A DNA stretch of 64,000 bases from Dendrophyllia cribrosa (Eukaryota; Cnidaria; Anthozoa; Scleractinia; Dendrophylliidae), in the NCBI GenBank assembly GCA_024195265.1, contig JAJLRJ010000011.1, positions 24,416,527 through 24,480,526 on the forward strand, read 5' to 3'. The notes below the pieces were generated by a model. That model was not told the origin of the DNA and ran no database searches. It was given only the letters and a program-made list of their open reading frames with translations. Shown here piece after piece: positions 47,922 through 58,841 of this stretch. Made by a program: the position numbers and the translations under genes. The first letter of the stretch is position 1, and every line of letters begins with the position of its first letter.

Positions 47922-48911
47922 ATGGAGGCCAAACTCTCAAAGATCTATTACAGCCCGAAAGGCTACTGGAAAGGTCTTGCTGCTGTCAAAAAGCTAGCTG
48001 CAGCGGCCAAGGTCTCTGATGATGTCGCAAAGAAATGGCTGGTCAAACAAGCCCTTTGGCAAGTTTACCTCCCAGCGCCACGCCATATCCCTCGACCCAA
48101 GTTTGATGTCTCTAGACCCAATGCAGTGCATCAAGCAGATCTTCTCTTCCTGCCCCACGACAAACTTCCACACGGGAGAAAGGTTTACAAATACGCATTA
48201 ACCCTTGTGGATGTGGCTAGCCGATACAAAGCAGCAGAGCCTTTGGGTTCGAAAGAGTCTGAAGAAGTCTCAAGGGCTTTTGCACGGATTTACAGACGTG
48301 GGCCTTTGAAATGGCCGCAACTCTTGCAAGTTGACCCTGGGAAAGAGTTTATGGGGGTTGTGACAAAGACAATGGAAAACAACAAAACAACCATTCGTCG
48401 CGGGCGGGTTGATATCCACAGAGACCAAGCAATTGTGGAGAGATTCAATCGCACCCTGGCTGAAAGGCTGTTTGGTTATCAGTATGCCGTTGAAATGAAT
48501 ATGCCCTCTGGCCGTTCGACTGCATGGGTCAAAAGACTGCCAGATGTTGTCTCGGCCTTGAACAATGAAGTAACAAGACTCACTGGCAAGAAGCCCGCTC
48601 AAGCAATCAAAGAGAAAGCCGTTTCTGCCAAGCCTGCGACTCCATATGCTAGGCCTGTTGGGGTGAATGAGAAGAAGCTCCCACCCCGGGTGAGTGTGAG
48701 ATATTTGTATCAGCCTGGCGAGCTGGAAGGGGGCGGAAGGCGTGCGACTGATCCGATCTGGTCTTTGAAGGTCCACAACATTGAGAAGGTTGTCACCAAG
48801 CCAGATGCGCCTGTCGTTTATTACCTTTACGATGGCCCTAAGAGAGGGTTTGTTCGTGAGGAGCTGATGGTTGTGCCCTCGGGCACTCAGTTGCCCCCAG
48901 CTGGGTTGTGA
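47922..48911 (+). CDS. RVE-family (retrovirus-like) integrase
   Basis: 329 residues. Catalyses insertion of the element and makes the 5-bp duplication. Catalytic triad D73 (VHQADLLF), D138 (LLQVDPGKEF) and E173 (DQAIVERFN), with 34 residues between the last two. The N-terminal helical part lacks an obvious HHCC zinc site. The C-terminal beta-rich part (RVSVRYLYQPGELEG, VVYYLYDGPKRGFVREEL) resembles an SH3- or chromo-like DNA-binding tail. All active-site residues are present, so it may be functional. Late-class box TATATACC before the ATG. The 3' end overlaps that of polB by 25 bp. Confidence 0.9.
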   Translation: MEAKLSKIYYSPKGYWKGLAAVKKLAAAAKVSDDVAKKWLVKQALWQVYLPAPRHIPRPKFDVSRPNAVHQADLLFLPHDKLPHGRKVYKYALTLVDVASRYKAAEPLGSKESEEVSRAFARIYRRGPLKWPQLLQVDPGKEFMGVVTKTMENNKTTIRRGRVDIHRDQAIVERFNRTLAERLFGYQYAVEMNMPSGRSTAWVKRLPDVVSALNNEVTRLTGKKPAQAIKEKAVSAKPATPYARPVGVNEKKLPPRVSVRYLYQPGELEGGGRRATDPIWSLKVHNIEKVVTKPDAPVVYYLYDGPKRGFVREELMVVPSGTQLPPAGL

Positions 48912-50601
48912 AACTCGATCGGTTCTGTGTGGATGCCGTCTGGCAGCACCCAACGCTTGTCGTAATAAGCAGAAAGGCCCAGCTTGTGCTGCTCGTATGT
49001 GAACATGGCACCGTTGTGCATTCGGAAGCCCCTGTTGGTGGCCATGTCCCTGTGCCCCTCCAGGGCTCTGTCGTACCTTTCCCAGCGAAGCTCGTTCTGC
49101 TTCTTGTTGACGCCCTTGGAGGACATCTTGACCTCGCCGCTAGCCTCGTTTTCGACGTAATAACACTTGCTGCATAGGGCGATGGCCCGTGTGCCTTCCT
49201 TCTCAAGCTTGAACAAGCCCGGCTCTCTGCCGCTCCACTTGTCCCACGCCAACCAATTCTTCTTCTCCGCCTCGAACTGGGCGCGAAGTTTCGGGCGAAC
49301 GGCATCTTCCAGAGTGTCGTGCGAAAGAGCGAAATACATGCTGTCCGTGTCCATCTGGATGAGCTCGAAGTCGCGCCTGTCGATGAAGTAATCTAGGAAG
49401 TCGTAATAGAACTCCAACATGCGAAGCTTGGCAAGTTGGTACACAACAATGCCCACTTGAAAGGGACGGTCGATTGTGACCTTTTGCTTGCGCAGCTCGA
49501 TCTTGTAAGCATCTCCAATCTCTTCGAGGTCATCGAACAAGGGTGAGCGGAGATGCTTGTCGACCTCGTCCTCGTCAATTGTGTACAACGTTCTTGTCTG
49601 GCGCTCCACGGCTTCGATGAACTTGCCGTAAGCGCTGTTGCCAAGGAGCTTGAACACATCAGCAAGCAGGGCCTTCTCCCTGTCAACGTCACCTTTCCTT
49701 CGGTTGTCGGCTACCTCGCGGACGAACCAGGCGAAGAGCTTTTTGGGTATGTAATCGATCGTGCGGTAGACTGCCGTGATCTTGAGCCCGATGTTGAGAT
49801 ACCACTTCAAAAGGGGGGCGTAGATCAGCATCTTTTTCGCTGACAACACCCCTAGAAGCTTTTTCTGGTCGGGAAAGCGGGTTCGGCCACTTTCTTGGAG
49901 GTAATCGTGCATATGCTGTGGAACAAATTCGTCAGGCACTGCTTGGTTGATGAAGAGCGGGGGAAACTCTTTGAACTGCTCCCACAACTCTTGGGGGACT
50001 TCGATGTCCACCTCCGCAAACCCGAACCATCCGCCTGTATGCAGCCTCAGATTCATTTCAAGAGATCTCGCCGCCTGCTCCGGGGCGTTGTAATGCACAA
50101 CCTTCTCTTTACCACAGGGCATCCCCTGCAGCATCGTGCTTGGGTAAAGGGAGTTTGCATCGAACCCCACAATCCGTTTCGTAATGCGCGCTAAGTCGCC
50201 GTATTTGTGAGAACGTATGCGGGTTTCGCCGCGCACGTGTTTGCGGGTGAAGACCAGGCTTCGCCCGCCAACCACAGCCCCCTTCAGCATGGCGTAAGCT
50301 TCTGGGCCGGGGGCGTATAGGGCTGGAGCATTGCGTCCTCTCAATGAACCTCGCAAGACGTATTGCATTGATACTCCTGGCAAGGAGACCGCGTCTTTGA
50401 AGATGTCCACCCCGAGACCCGTGTAAAAGCCCTTCATCGTTTGGAGAGCTTCGAGGAAGGGAGACACGTCGAGATTGTTATAATGCTCAAGCCAGTCTCC
50501 GAATGTCTTCATACCTTCCTCGTGGAAGATGCGATTGCATTCTTCGTGCTCCTTGGGAGAAAGAACGAAGGCCGTTTTGAGTTGTGAGTACCAGCACTCT
50601 A
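48887..50601 (-). pseudogene. polB: protein-primed DNA polymerase B, polymerase-domain part (after frame break)
   Basis: Carries the polymerase active site. Counting from the methionine at 50,512: motif A GFDANSLYPS (D118), the palm/TPR regions, motif B KLLGNSAYGK (about 288-297), motif C QMDTDSMYF (D388 and D390), and a later KMSSKGVNKKQN. All catalytic residues are intact. The frame is open upstream of 50,512 to about 50,601, where it would meet the N-terminal part in another register. The break is consistent with a single-base loss. Overlaps the integrase 3' end. Replicates the element from its ends using a protein primer, as in Polintons and adenoviruses. Confidence 0.85.
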
Positions 50602-52656
50602 TGGAGGAAGCCCCGGGTAATCCAGCTTGTCAGCGCTGTCAAACCACTCGTATGGAAGCCAGGACTTGGTCTGTGTCGCTCCATACGTCTTGATCCACTT
50701 GTCGTACGTGATGCCTGGGGCCAAATAATTCATGATGTCCAAGAACTTGTAGCTGGGGGTGTTGATGAACATGATGCGCCCCTCTTTCTCCGCGGCGAAG
50801 ACCCCGTTCTCGCCAGCGAGATGAGTGACAAAGTACTTGCGGATAAGCTTGAGATCGTAATGACCTGAGTTGAAGCCGACCACAGGGACTTGGTTGCACC
50901 ATTTGTAGATGCGCGCCAGTTGCTTCTCAGGAAGATTCTCAAGGTCTGGGGGTATGTATTTTACAGCCACGTCTTCTCGGATGGCTGCGCTTCGCCGCTC
51001 CAGGGAGGCATAAAACAGCCTGATAAGCTCATCAGGATCTTTGGAGCAAATGTACTCAGGCTCAGTGTTCAACGTGTCTGCAATGGAGACTGAGATGGGC
51101 ACATGCTCGCTTTCATAAGAGAGAGCGTCTGTCGGCCGAGCTGCCTTGGTCTTGTCCTGGTACGCTTCGAAGTCATAGACGATCGCGTGGGGATATGTTT
51201 TGTTTATTTTCTGTGGGCAACGATCATTCCACCAGGGAGCAGGCCGTTCATGCTCCCACCTTTCCACAACGGTGTACCCAGCATCTCGAAGAAACTGAGT
51301 TCGTTGAAGAGTCTTTTGGTAAGCAATCGTCCTTGTGATTGTGTAGCCCCTTCGGTCAACATGAACCGCTTCGTCCCTCGTTCCCTCAGGGTAACATTTC
51401 TCGCAGCCGTGCCAGTGACAGCCGTGGAACTGAAAAACTGTCTTGCTTTCTGGGTGATAGCCGTCGACTGGAGCCCCACAGATATAGCTCTCACCACCAT
51501 GGCCGCATCTGTGATGGTGGATGTGAATGCCGGCCTGCTTCGCCTCCCACTCCAACCAGCACACGCCCTTGACACCGAAACCTCCTTCTGGGTAAAAGGC
51601 TTTGTCAAAAAATGACTCCGGAGGGAGGATACGTTTCCCGGGGCAGTCGATTTTGGTTTGACCACGAGTACACGTCTTGGAGTGGCGAGTTAAATTAGCA
51701 GCCCGCGTGAACCTCCCACCGCACTCGCCACAAGTGTAATTGTTTGTGACTTTATTGATGTTGGTGATCAAGAAGGAGTGGCCCTCATGAATACCGACAG
51801 TCATGGTTGGAGTGCCCACCTTGTCGTAATTCACAGGGGGGTGAAATAAAGTGAAGTCACCATTGCGGTGAACAAGATATGCGGCAATTCCTTGCTTGAA
51901 ATACCATTCGATTTTGGAGAAGTGCTGCAAATTTAGCTGGCCTCGAAGCCCCGGATAAACTGCGAAGAAGCTTTCCGCGAGTTCTGTGGATCTGCGAGTT
52001 GAACGATCTATACGAGCTCCTCGATGGACAGCCAAGCAACGAAAAAGACAAAGATTGTCGTTGAAAGTGTCAAGAGCAATGACTTCTCTTTTGTTGCGAA
52101 TCCAATCAGGAAGCCGCCCGAGCCCTATTTGCAAGGGTTGTCGGTCAAGAATGACTTTGACCTCGAGCAGGACGGTGCGTTCATAAACCCATTTAGTGTC
52201 AGGTCTTTTGAGTCTTGCGTTTTGAAGACGAAGCTCTTCCTGAGATTGCAACCACTGTCGTGTCTCGGAGAGAGTGGCTAGCCAAGGCCCGGTTTGATTG
52301 TTTTGATAAAAACTTCTCAACTCCTCGTTTTCAGTGTTTCCCAACTTGACTGTGGAGATTAACTTGATTGCGTGTCGTGTGTGAACATTTTGCTTGATTT
52401 TGTTCAAAATTCTGGCGACAAGAGAGTTTTCGAGCCCGTTTACAAACTGTAACGTGATTGTTCGTCTGCCATGTTCAATCTGTCGGTCAACCCGATCATA
52501 GATTTGAACAAATTGCTCAAAATCTAGCTCTGGCGGGTTGTTTTGAGGCTCGACCTCATCGGCAGGCTCGATCCGCTCGATATTTCCTGCCTGTTCGTCC
52601 AGCCAGGCAATCAACTCACGTTGCTCGTCATCACGCCGTCTTCGCCGTTGTGGCAT
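50599..52656 (-). pseudogene. polB: DNA polymerase B, N-terminal and exonuclease part (before frame break)
   Basis: Start MPQRRRRRDDEQ, 14 bp inside the right terminal repeat's inner edge, with TATATACG and CAATTG (35 nt upstream) in front: early class. Contains ALDTFNDNLCLFRCLAVHRG (OTU-like segment seen in Polinton polymerases), a C2H2 finger CGECGGRFTRAANLTRHSKTC at about residue 315, and VFQFHGCHWHGCEKCYPEG. The 3'-5' exonuclease motifs follow: IVYDFEAYQD (Asp and Glu) and VVGFNSGHYDLKLIR. It ends in a premature stop within the segment leading to the polymerase domain. Without the second part it cannot polymerise. Confidence 0.85.
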
Positions 52657-52691
52657 TGCGTATATATAAGGGTTTTAGCTTTCTTCAATTG
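52657..52691 (-). promoter_or_regulatory. class 1 (putative early) promoter of polB at right TIR
   Basis: CAATTG at 52,686-52,691 lies inside the terminal repeat. The TATATATACG box lies just inside its inner edge. Thus both repeats contribute the same upstream box to the first gene on each side. Confidence 0.6.
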
Positions 52692-52942
52692 GTGATGCCT
52701 CGCTTGCCGTTGCGGGTGGGCTCGGGGAAAACGCATTTGACTCCATCTTACGGGTGTTTGAGGTCGAGGATCCCGAGTAGTGAGTAGAGAGCTCTTCTCA
52801 AATACCGTTTTTTGCGCTTATTTACAATTTGTTGCACCGATAATCAATTTTTTCGAGCGAAGTGAGGAAAAATTGATTATCGGTGCAACAAATTGTAAAT
52901 CGGCGCAAAAAACGGTATTTGAGAAGCTCTCTACTCACTACT
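52670..52942 (-). repeat. Polinton right terminal inverted repeat with hairpin
   Basis: Reverse complement of 34616-34888, with two adjacent-region mismatches by eye. The outer 167 bp (52776-52942) is the hairpin palindrome. Loop orientation is the same as at the left end, so no flip-flop difference between the ends is visible here. Confidence 0.9.
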
Positions 52943-52947
52943 CTCCC
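52943..52947 (+). repeat. 5-bp target duplication CTCCC, right
   Basis: Same five bases as 34611-34615. Confidence 0.8.
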
Positions 52948-54330
52948 CTTGAAAGGAACTACATTCAAAATTTACGAGAGCAGAAGGACTTTGCTTCCGT
53001 AAGCAACTCTAACAAAGCATGCTGAGCTTTTTCTGATGAGTCGCGGAGATAACTACTTAAATATTCTTTTCATAAAACTAAGCTATTGAAAACGCACGTG
53101 GCGAGAGCTAGGCAGATGTACAACTTGTACACGTTTCAGTTTGAATACATTATTTGATACTATTGTTTACTAGACTATGCTTATGTAATATTTTTAAACG
53201 AACTTTACTTTCGACTGTTTTAAGAACATTGGAAAAGTCTCTCGTGACAGTCCAAAAGCAAGTGATAGTGAAGTTAACTTTGAAGATGTGAATGTCCACC
53301 TTAAACTATCGGTTTTGAAACCAATTCATGCAACTTTGTTGGTGGAAATATGTTACGTTTTCACCAGCCCACAGGGAAAGGTTCCTGTCTTGAAAGGATG
53401 GGGGAAAGCGGGATTAAAGGGTGTGATAACTGGAAGAGAAGTGTTATTGCCTATTGTTCCATATATAAAATGACTCGTAAGACTGGTTTTCATGTTTCTA
53501 AACGGCATTATGTTGATAAACGGCATCATCTTTTCTTCGTAGCCCCTAGGAAGGAATTTTTAGCGAAGCTCTGCGGGCCGAAGGCCCGCACAAAGCAGAG
53601 CCTCATTACTCATAGAACCTATGCCCTTCATTTTTCATGGTTATGGCTAGCGGAATGTTTCGCGGGCGCGTCGTGTGCCCGCCGGCCATCCGTCGCGCAG
53701 GACTAGCTCGCGGGCGCGTGTGACGTCGTAAAACATGCGCGTACGACGTCATGCAACGTCCGGATCTTAGTAATTTTGAAACCAAAGCGAGGCTTTGTTT
53801 TTCGCGCGGTTGCACGGCCGAATGTCACGTCAGCTGGGAAAACACTTCGATGTTTTGCTGTGAATTTACTAAGCGGAGAAAACCGTTTAAATTAAAGGCG
53901 TTATTTCCCTGAATATTTCGCGGTTTGCTACTCAAGACAGGGATACTAATTAAGGGATACTCAGAAGCCGCTTTAGTGGAAAAAGACGAGCTTTCAGGGA
54001 TAAAATCTAGCTTCGAGGAACTTCAAGTATTACGTTTTTATCAATGCGGGAGATGTTTGTTTTTTTACGGAATTCAGAACCAGAAGCGAAGAATTGAATT
54101 TCCAAACAAGCGCGGGACTTAAAGGTAAAACAGGTTACATTTTTCAGTGAGAATTTATGTTGATATCAATCTGTGATTGACTTTTTCTTTGTGTTATAAA
54201 CGTACTTAAATTCAGTTGTATCGATTTCTTAAATTTCATCGAAGGCAGCTCGAACTCGATGAGCTATAAACGATACGCGTTTTGCTTTTAAACATAAACT
54301 AATGGAGATTTGAATAAATTTTGGCTAAAT
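52948..54330. other. intergenic, no gene recognised
   Basis: Includes GC-rich palindromic bits (GCGGGCCGAAGGCCCGC near 53,574; CGTACGACGTCATG near 53,739) typical of dispersed repeats. Open frames of 60-120 codons here lack any recognisable composition. Confidence 0.4.
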
Positions 54331-54447
54331 TGCAGAATACCCCGCAAATGATATACACCTTATTGAGTAACAATAGTGCCTATTGTTTCATGCCTCGTTC
54401 TTTAAAGAGTTCCGACTAGATGCATATCATTTGCGGGGTATTCTGCA
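54331..54447. repeat. short foldback element with 24-bp arms
   Basis: TGCAGAATACCCCGCAAATG begins the left arm (54331-54354); its exact complement forms 54424-54447. About 70 bp between. MITE-like hairpin. Confidence 0.75.
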
Positions 54448-54620
54448 GTTGCTCCATTTTATGTAAACAAAACAAGACTTGGATTTTATAGTACAGTTCT
54501 ATCTTCACTCGCATCGCCTTATGCAAACGTTTGTTTATTTTTGCAATTTTGATTTTCAAATCAGTTTCTCGGGCAATTTTTGACAAGCAACAAGTGTATT
54601 TTATTCGGAAAGTAGTAGTT

Positions 54621-54708
54621 AACAACTATTCACCGCAGTGGAGGTGGGTAGCGAAGCGGCTCGGTAAATATCCACCACTACCCACCTACACTGAGGTGAA
54701 TAGTTGTT
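54621..54708. repeat. 88-bp hairpin repeat (CAACTATTCACC arms)
   Basis: The left arm (54621-54650) and right arm (54679-54708) pair with few mismatches. The loop is GCGAAGCGGCTCGG-like. MITE-like. Confidence 0.7.
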
Positions 54709-54821
54709 TTAGTATATACTGAAACAGTGAGATAATATAACGAAACTGATGCTTTTTAACTCGTTTATTCCAGTCAACGATTACATTTTTTGCGCGCAAA
54801 TTGCTGGGAGGTGAATAGCAC

Positions 54822-57022
54822 TTTTTTTTTTTCATAATTATTTTAATAATTTACTTCAATGATTACAAGCTTTTACATTTACATTTGCATAGAAAAAAAA
54901 ACAAGTTGACAAGATAATAGACAAAATCAACAAGGTATTAACTATTGATAAAGGGAATAAAGTAAACAAACATAGAAAGTATAATAACAAAACATTGAGT
55001 TGATGCTCAAAAACGTGGTGTTCAAAAATCAAACATAAAAGAAAAAGTGTCAGGTATATACCGGTAGTAACTGTTTGGATATGTGAAGCTTTAAGATGAA
55101 TCAGCGAAAAGGGACTGAGAGATGTAGTAGAAAAAGAAAAAGAAAAAAAGACGGAGCTAGAGATGGAAAGAGCAGCAATGTACTGTGAAAGAAGTTATTT
55201 TAAAAAATCACCAAGAAGTGACCATTTTTTTCGAATAAAGCTACCTTGTTTTGTTTCTATATCATATATAGATTTCGCATGTCGGAGAAAGCCCGTCATA
55301 CGAGGTAAAAGTTCTTTTGATTTGCAGAGCCAGATATAGTGTCTAGCTAGAAGGAAACAAAGATTGATTTGTCTCTGGTGTTTTGAAGAATCTGGTCTAA
55401 GTCCAAGTGCAACAGTGTTTTCTATAGAGTAATTTTCGGGAATAATTTTATAACATTTTTACCTTGTTGTTATGTTTTCCCAAAAAAAGGTTGTTTTAGA
55501 ACAAAGCCAGAAAAGATGAACAAGTGTTTCTTCTTTACAGAATGAGCATCGTGGATCATCGTTCATACCAATTTTAACCAGGAAGTCGTTTGTTGGAATT
55601 CGTCTGTGCAGGAGTTTGAATTGAAATTCTATGTGTTTAACATTTTTTGTACATTTGGAGGCCAATAAATAGGTAGCATCCCACTGGTAATTATCATTGC
55701 TTCTTACATTGCAATCTTTAAGCCATTTTTGTTGGCTTTGGGATGGAGCGGAGCATTTCATTGTAATAAGTTTGTTATACACAAATCTACTTGCATTTGA
55801 TGATTTTAGTAACGTTGTCAAGAGGCTTTCATATTCAGGGTCGTTGTTAAGTTGGGAATTAAGGTTGCATTTTTTCCTGAGAGTATTTAGTGCAGAAACT
55901 ATTCCATAGTAGGCTAGAGGCCTTACGTTTAGGTTGTATTTTGTCTTGACTTCAGATAGAGTAAGGAAGTTATTGTCGCAATCTTTTAAATGTTTGACCT
56001 TTCTTATACCTTTCAGCTGCCATTCTTTATAGAAAATAGGGCGTCCATCAATTCTGATGAGGGAATTGTGCCATAAGCTTAACTCTTGAAACTGGCTTTC
56101 TGAGGTTACACACTCTTTAAAATTGATTTCTGACCAGATTGAGAGGATTTCTTTTATAAAACTGTCCGACGTCTTAAAAACCTTTTCTGTGTCTTTCTTG
56201 TTGAGATTGCCTTCGAAAAGTACACTGTTGCCAAACTTTTCAAGTTCTAGGTCAAAGAAAAGTTTCTTTCTTTTCTAAATCCAGGTATTTCTTAATCCAC
56301 GTGGCCTTGAGCGATTTATTAAAGGACTGGATGTCAATCATTTTAAGGCCCCCGTCTGAATAGTCATTAATCAGTATGTTTCGTTTGATTTTGTCTCCTT
56401 TTCCATTCCAAATAAATTTATAAAAAAGTTCGTTTACCTCCTTAATAATATGATCGTTTGTACATAAAGGTGTCAGAATGTAGACGAGTTGGGAGGCGAC
56501 TAAGCTTTTCAAAACTGTTACTTTTCCAATAAGAGTTAGTCTACGGAATTTCCAGCAGCTCAATATATTCTGAACTTTTTCTAGTTTTTCTTTATAATTT
56601 AAGCTTACTGTTGTTTTAGGATCTAAAGAGAGCCAAACGCCTAGAGTTTTGACTTTAGTTGTTTGCCATTTAAAGTTTCGTTCCGGAAGTAGCACTTCAT
56701 CTTTTCTGCTATTTGTTATTGAGTCTGACACCAGAAAACTCACTGAAATCGTCTAGTAAGTCTATAGAGGCCGTTAAAGATTCTTTTGACCCATCTAATA
56801 TTAGGGTCGTATCATCTGCATATTGACTTAACTTAATTTCTTGTTGGTTTACATGGATGCCTTTAATGTCTTTGTTCTTCCTGATTGCTTTGGCTAGAAT
56901 TTCAACTGAGAGGACGAAAAGGTATGGTGATAAGGGGCAGCCTTGCCTAACTCCTCTTTTGATATTAAAAAAATTGCTTGCCCAGCCGTTATTTAAGACA
57001 CAACTTTCTGCATTGCTGTAAA
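54822..57022 (-). mobile_element. 5'-truncated L1-like LINE, degenerate ORF2
   Basis: The minus-strand element starts at its 3' tail (T-run at 54,822 on plus). Upstream: the zinc-knuckle block CSFCKEETLVHLFWLC (55,459-55,821), the thumb region with KVKTLGVWLSL (56,252-56,743), then RT with RGVRQGCPLSPYLF and SQYADDTTLIL near 56,820-56,960. Truncated in the RT at about 57,022, inside FYSNAESCVL. Several frame breaks. Related to, but clearly different from, the LINE at 5-20 kb. Confidence 0.85.
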
Positions 57023-57062
57023 AACATTTTATTCACTTTCTAATACTCACAGGATGAAATAA

Positions 57063-57245
57063 GACGTTTCCGTTTCGCGGAAACATGACGGAAACGTGAC
57101 GTTGGGCGTTTCCGTTACATTTCCGCAGAACGGATACAAACGGAAACGCGGTAACATAAATTCCTACATTTTTGTACGTTTCCGCAAAGTTTCCGTTTAC
57201 GGAAACCTGAGTTTACTGTTTCCGTGACGGCTACATTGCGGAAAC
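57063..57245. repeat. cluster of GTTTCCG/CGGAAAC motifs
   Basis: About fifteen TTTCCG or CGGAAA occurrences in both orientations within 180 bp, some as palindromes (TTTCGCGGAAA, TTTCCGTTTACGGAAA). Could fold into alternative hairpins. No regular period. Confidence 0.7.
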
Positions 57246-57925
57246 TATTTGGTTAAAAGCACTCTTTCGGTAATGACCTCAAGTTTCATTTTTGCCTCTG
57301 TAACGGCCTGGTTAGTGTTTAGAGCCTTATGAGCTCGTCTTCGTTTCAACCGCTTGCGGCAAATTTCATGCATATGTCGTTCTCGAAATTATGTTTCTCA
57401 TATCAAGAAATTGGGTACTCGGTTTAAGAGATGATCATGATGAAATGTTCCTTTTCTTTTTCGTCACATATAGAAGTATAAATTCGTGCATGTATACAAT
57501 TTACCGGTAATTTTTTGTGTTACATATTCGCCTAGTATTCAGATATTAAGAAATTTACTTCTGTGATTAACTACAAAAAATAAATATGTACACATGCTAT
57601 CAGTTCTTACCACACGACCTATCAAACTTTCTGAACCTTTCCAAATATTTTGGTGTTCCCATTGATGTCAATTACTACCGATATAAAAAAAAAGCTAAAT
57701 TGCTCTTTTCGACCGTTTACAGTTTAAAGGACTCACATTGGATTCTATACGGTAGATAGAGGCTCGTTCAGCAGTCGATGAACCTCATTAGACGTCGTAT
57801 TTAGAGGCTGCCAATTATAAATGGTTTAGTTGCTTTTCTGAAGGCAGGAAATTGTTGTTATTCTTATCAGGTTTTCCATTACCGTCAGTGTTGAATACAG
57901 AGATTACAGTGAATTCCGAAGATAA
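57246..57925. other. intergenic, no gene recognised
   Basis: A/T-rich sequence between the CGGAAAC cluster and the foldback element. Nothing recognised. Confidence 0.4.
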
Positions 57926-57952
57926 CTCGAGTACGAGTCTGGGTTTTGGTCG

Positions 57953-58063
57953 AGGGTCGAGGGTCGAGGGTCGAGGGTCGAGGGTACAAAGTCGAGGGTC
58001 GAGGGTAACATGTCGAGGGTCGAGGGTAATATGTCGAGGGTCGAGGGTAACATGTCGAGGGTT
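57953..58063 (+). repeat. TCGAGGG minisatellite at left arm
   Basis: TCGAGGG in tandem, then units TCGAGGGTCGAGGGTAACATG (21 bp) and one-base variants. The mirror image is at 59,719-59,839, with one extra unit there. Confidence 0.85.
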
Positions 58064-58403
58064 CTTAGAAAAAAAAATAAAAAAAAATATGTATGTATTT
58101 GAAATTTTCGTAATAGTGACCCGGGTCATAGTAAATTACTTTTATATCCTCACAAGAGTATTGATGTACCTTTATTTCCGGTTCACGCGTATACCAGATG
58201 CGTGACGTGACGAGCCAAAGGTCTGGGTTGGAGGATGACACCCAAATACGCGCGTATAAATACCGTGTAGGAGTTTAATTTTGCGGGGGTTAATTTTTGC
58301 GGATTTCTTTAGATCCGCAAAAAACTCCCGCAAAATTTTCCGCCGCAGAAAAGTTAGTAAATCTTGTTTTAATGGTGTGATCAGCGTAACAGGAACTTAC
58401 TTT

Positions 58404-58582
58404 TTATTTGACGTTCGCGTTCGCGGCTCGTTCCAAGGGTCTCTGACGGCGTTCAAATAGCCAAATGGCATGGTAATGTTTTTTTTTTTTTACAATCCTT
58501 ACGAAATGTATGCCATTTGGCTATTTGAACGCCGTCAGAGACCCTTGGAACGAGCTTGCCGCGAACGCGAACGTCAAATAAG
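58404..58582. repeat. nested hairpin within the foldback element
   Basis: TTATTTGACGTTCGCGTTCG begins an arm of roughly 67 bp that pairs with 58,510-58,582. The T-run at 58,479-58,490 lies in the loop. It looks like a separate small foldback insertion. Confidence 0.75.
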
Positions 58583-58841
58583 TTATCCGAAGACCCCAAG
58601 CGAAAGCACAAAACAGATATTGGAATGTTTGTTGTATGTTTGCTACCGTGTACGAGGAAATTTTTGCGGGAGAAAAATTTTGCGGATTGCCGACTGAATT
58701 TGTTTTGCGGGAGAAAATTTTTGCGGATCGAGACAGCTAAAATTACTGCTGGGAGGAAATGTTTGCGGATTTTTGATCAAGTATACATAAAATCCTGACC
58801 GGAAGTTTCTATAGTTCCTATTATGGTTGCGGTTCTACCCG

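Larger units (their letters stand above)
34616..52942. mobile_element. Polinton/Maverick-class virus-like element, 18.3 kb
   Basis: Self-synthesising DNA element and endogenous virus. It has the group's hallmark set: protein-primed DNA polymerase B, RVE integrase, A32-like packaging ATPase, double jelly-roll major capsid and a probable single jelly-roll penton. Ends are 5'-AG...CT-3' with 273-bp inverted repeats and 5-bp duplications. Extra genes are a YqaJ-type exonuclease, a VLTF3-like transcription factor, zinc-finger and F-box-like proteins and several coiled-coil or membrane proteins. The maturation protease usual in Polintons is not found. Genes are packed with little spacing. Repeats differ at about two positions by eye, so insertion is recent, yet polB has a frame break and the ATPase start is unusual. 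Confidence 0.95.

Noticed and set aside
53350..53706. 118-codon ORF after the Polinton
   Set aside because: Runs into GC-rich dispersed repeat, no domain, atypical composition.
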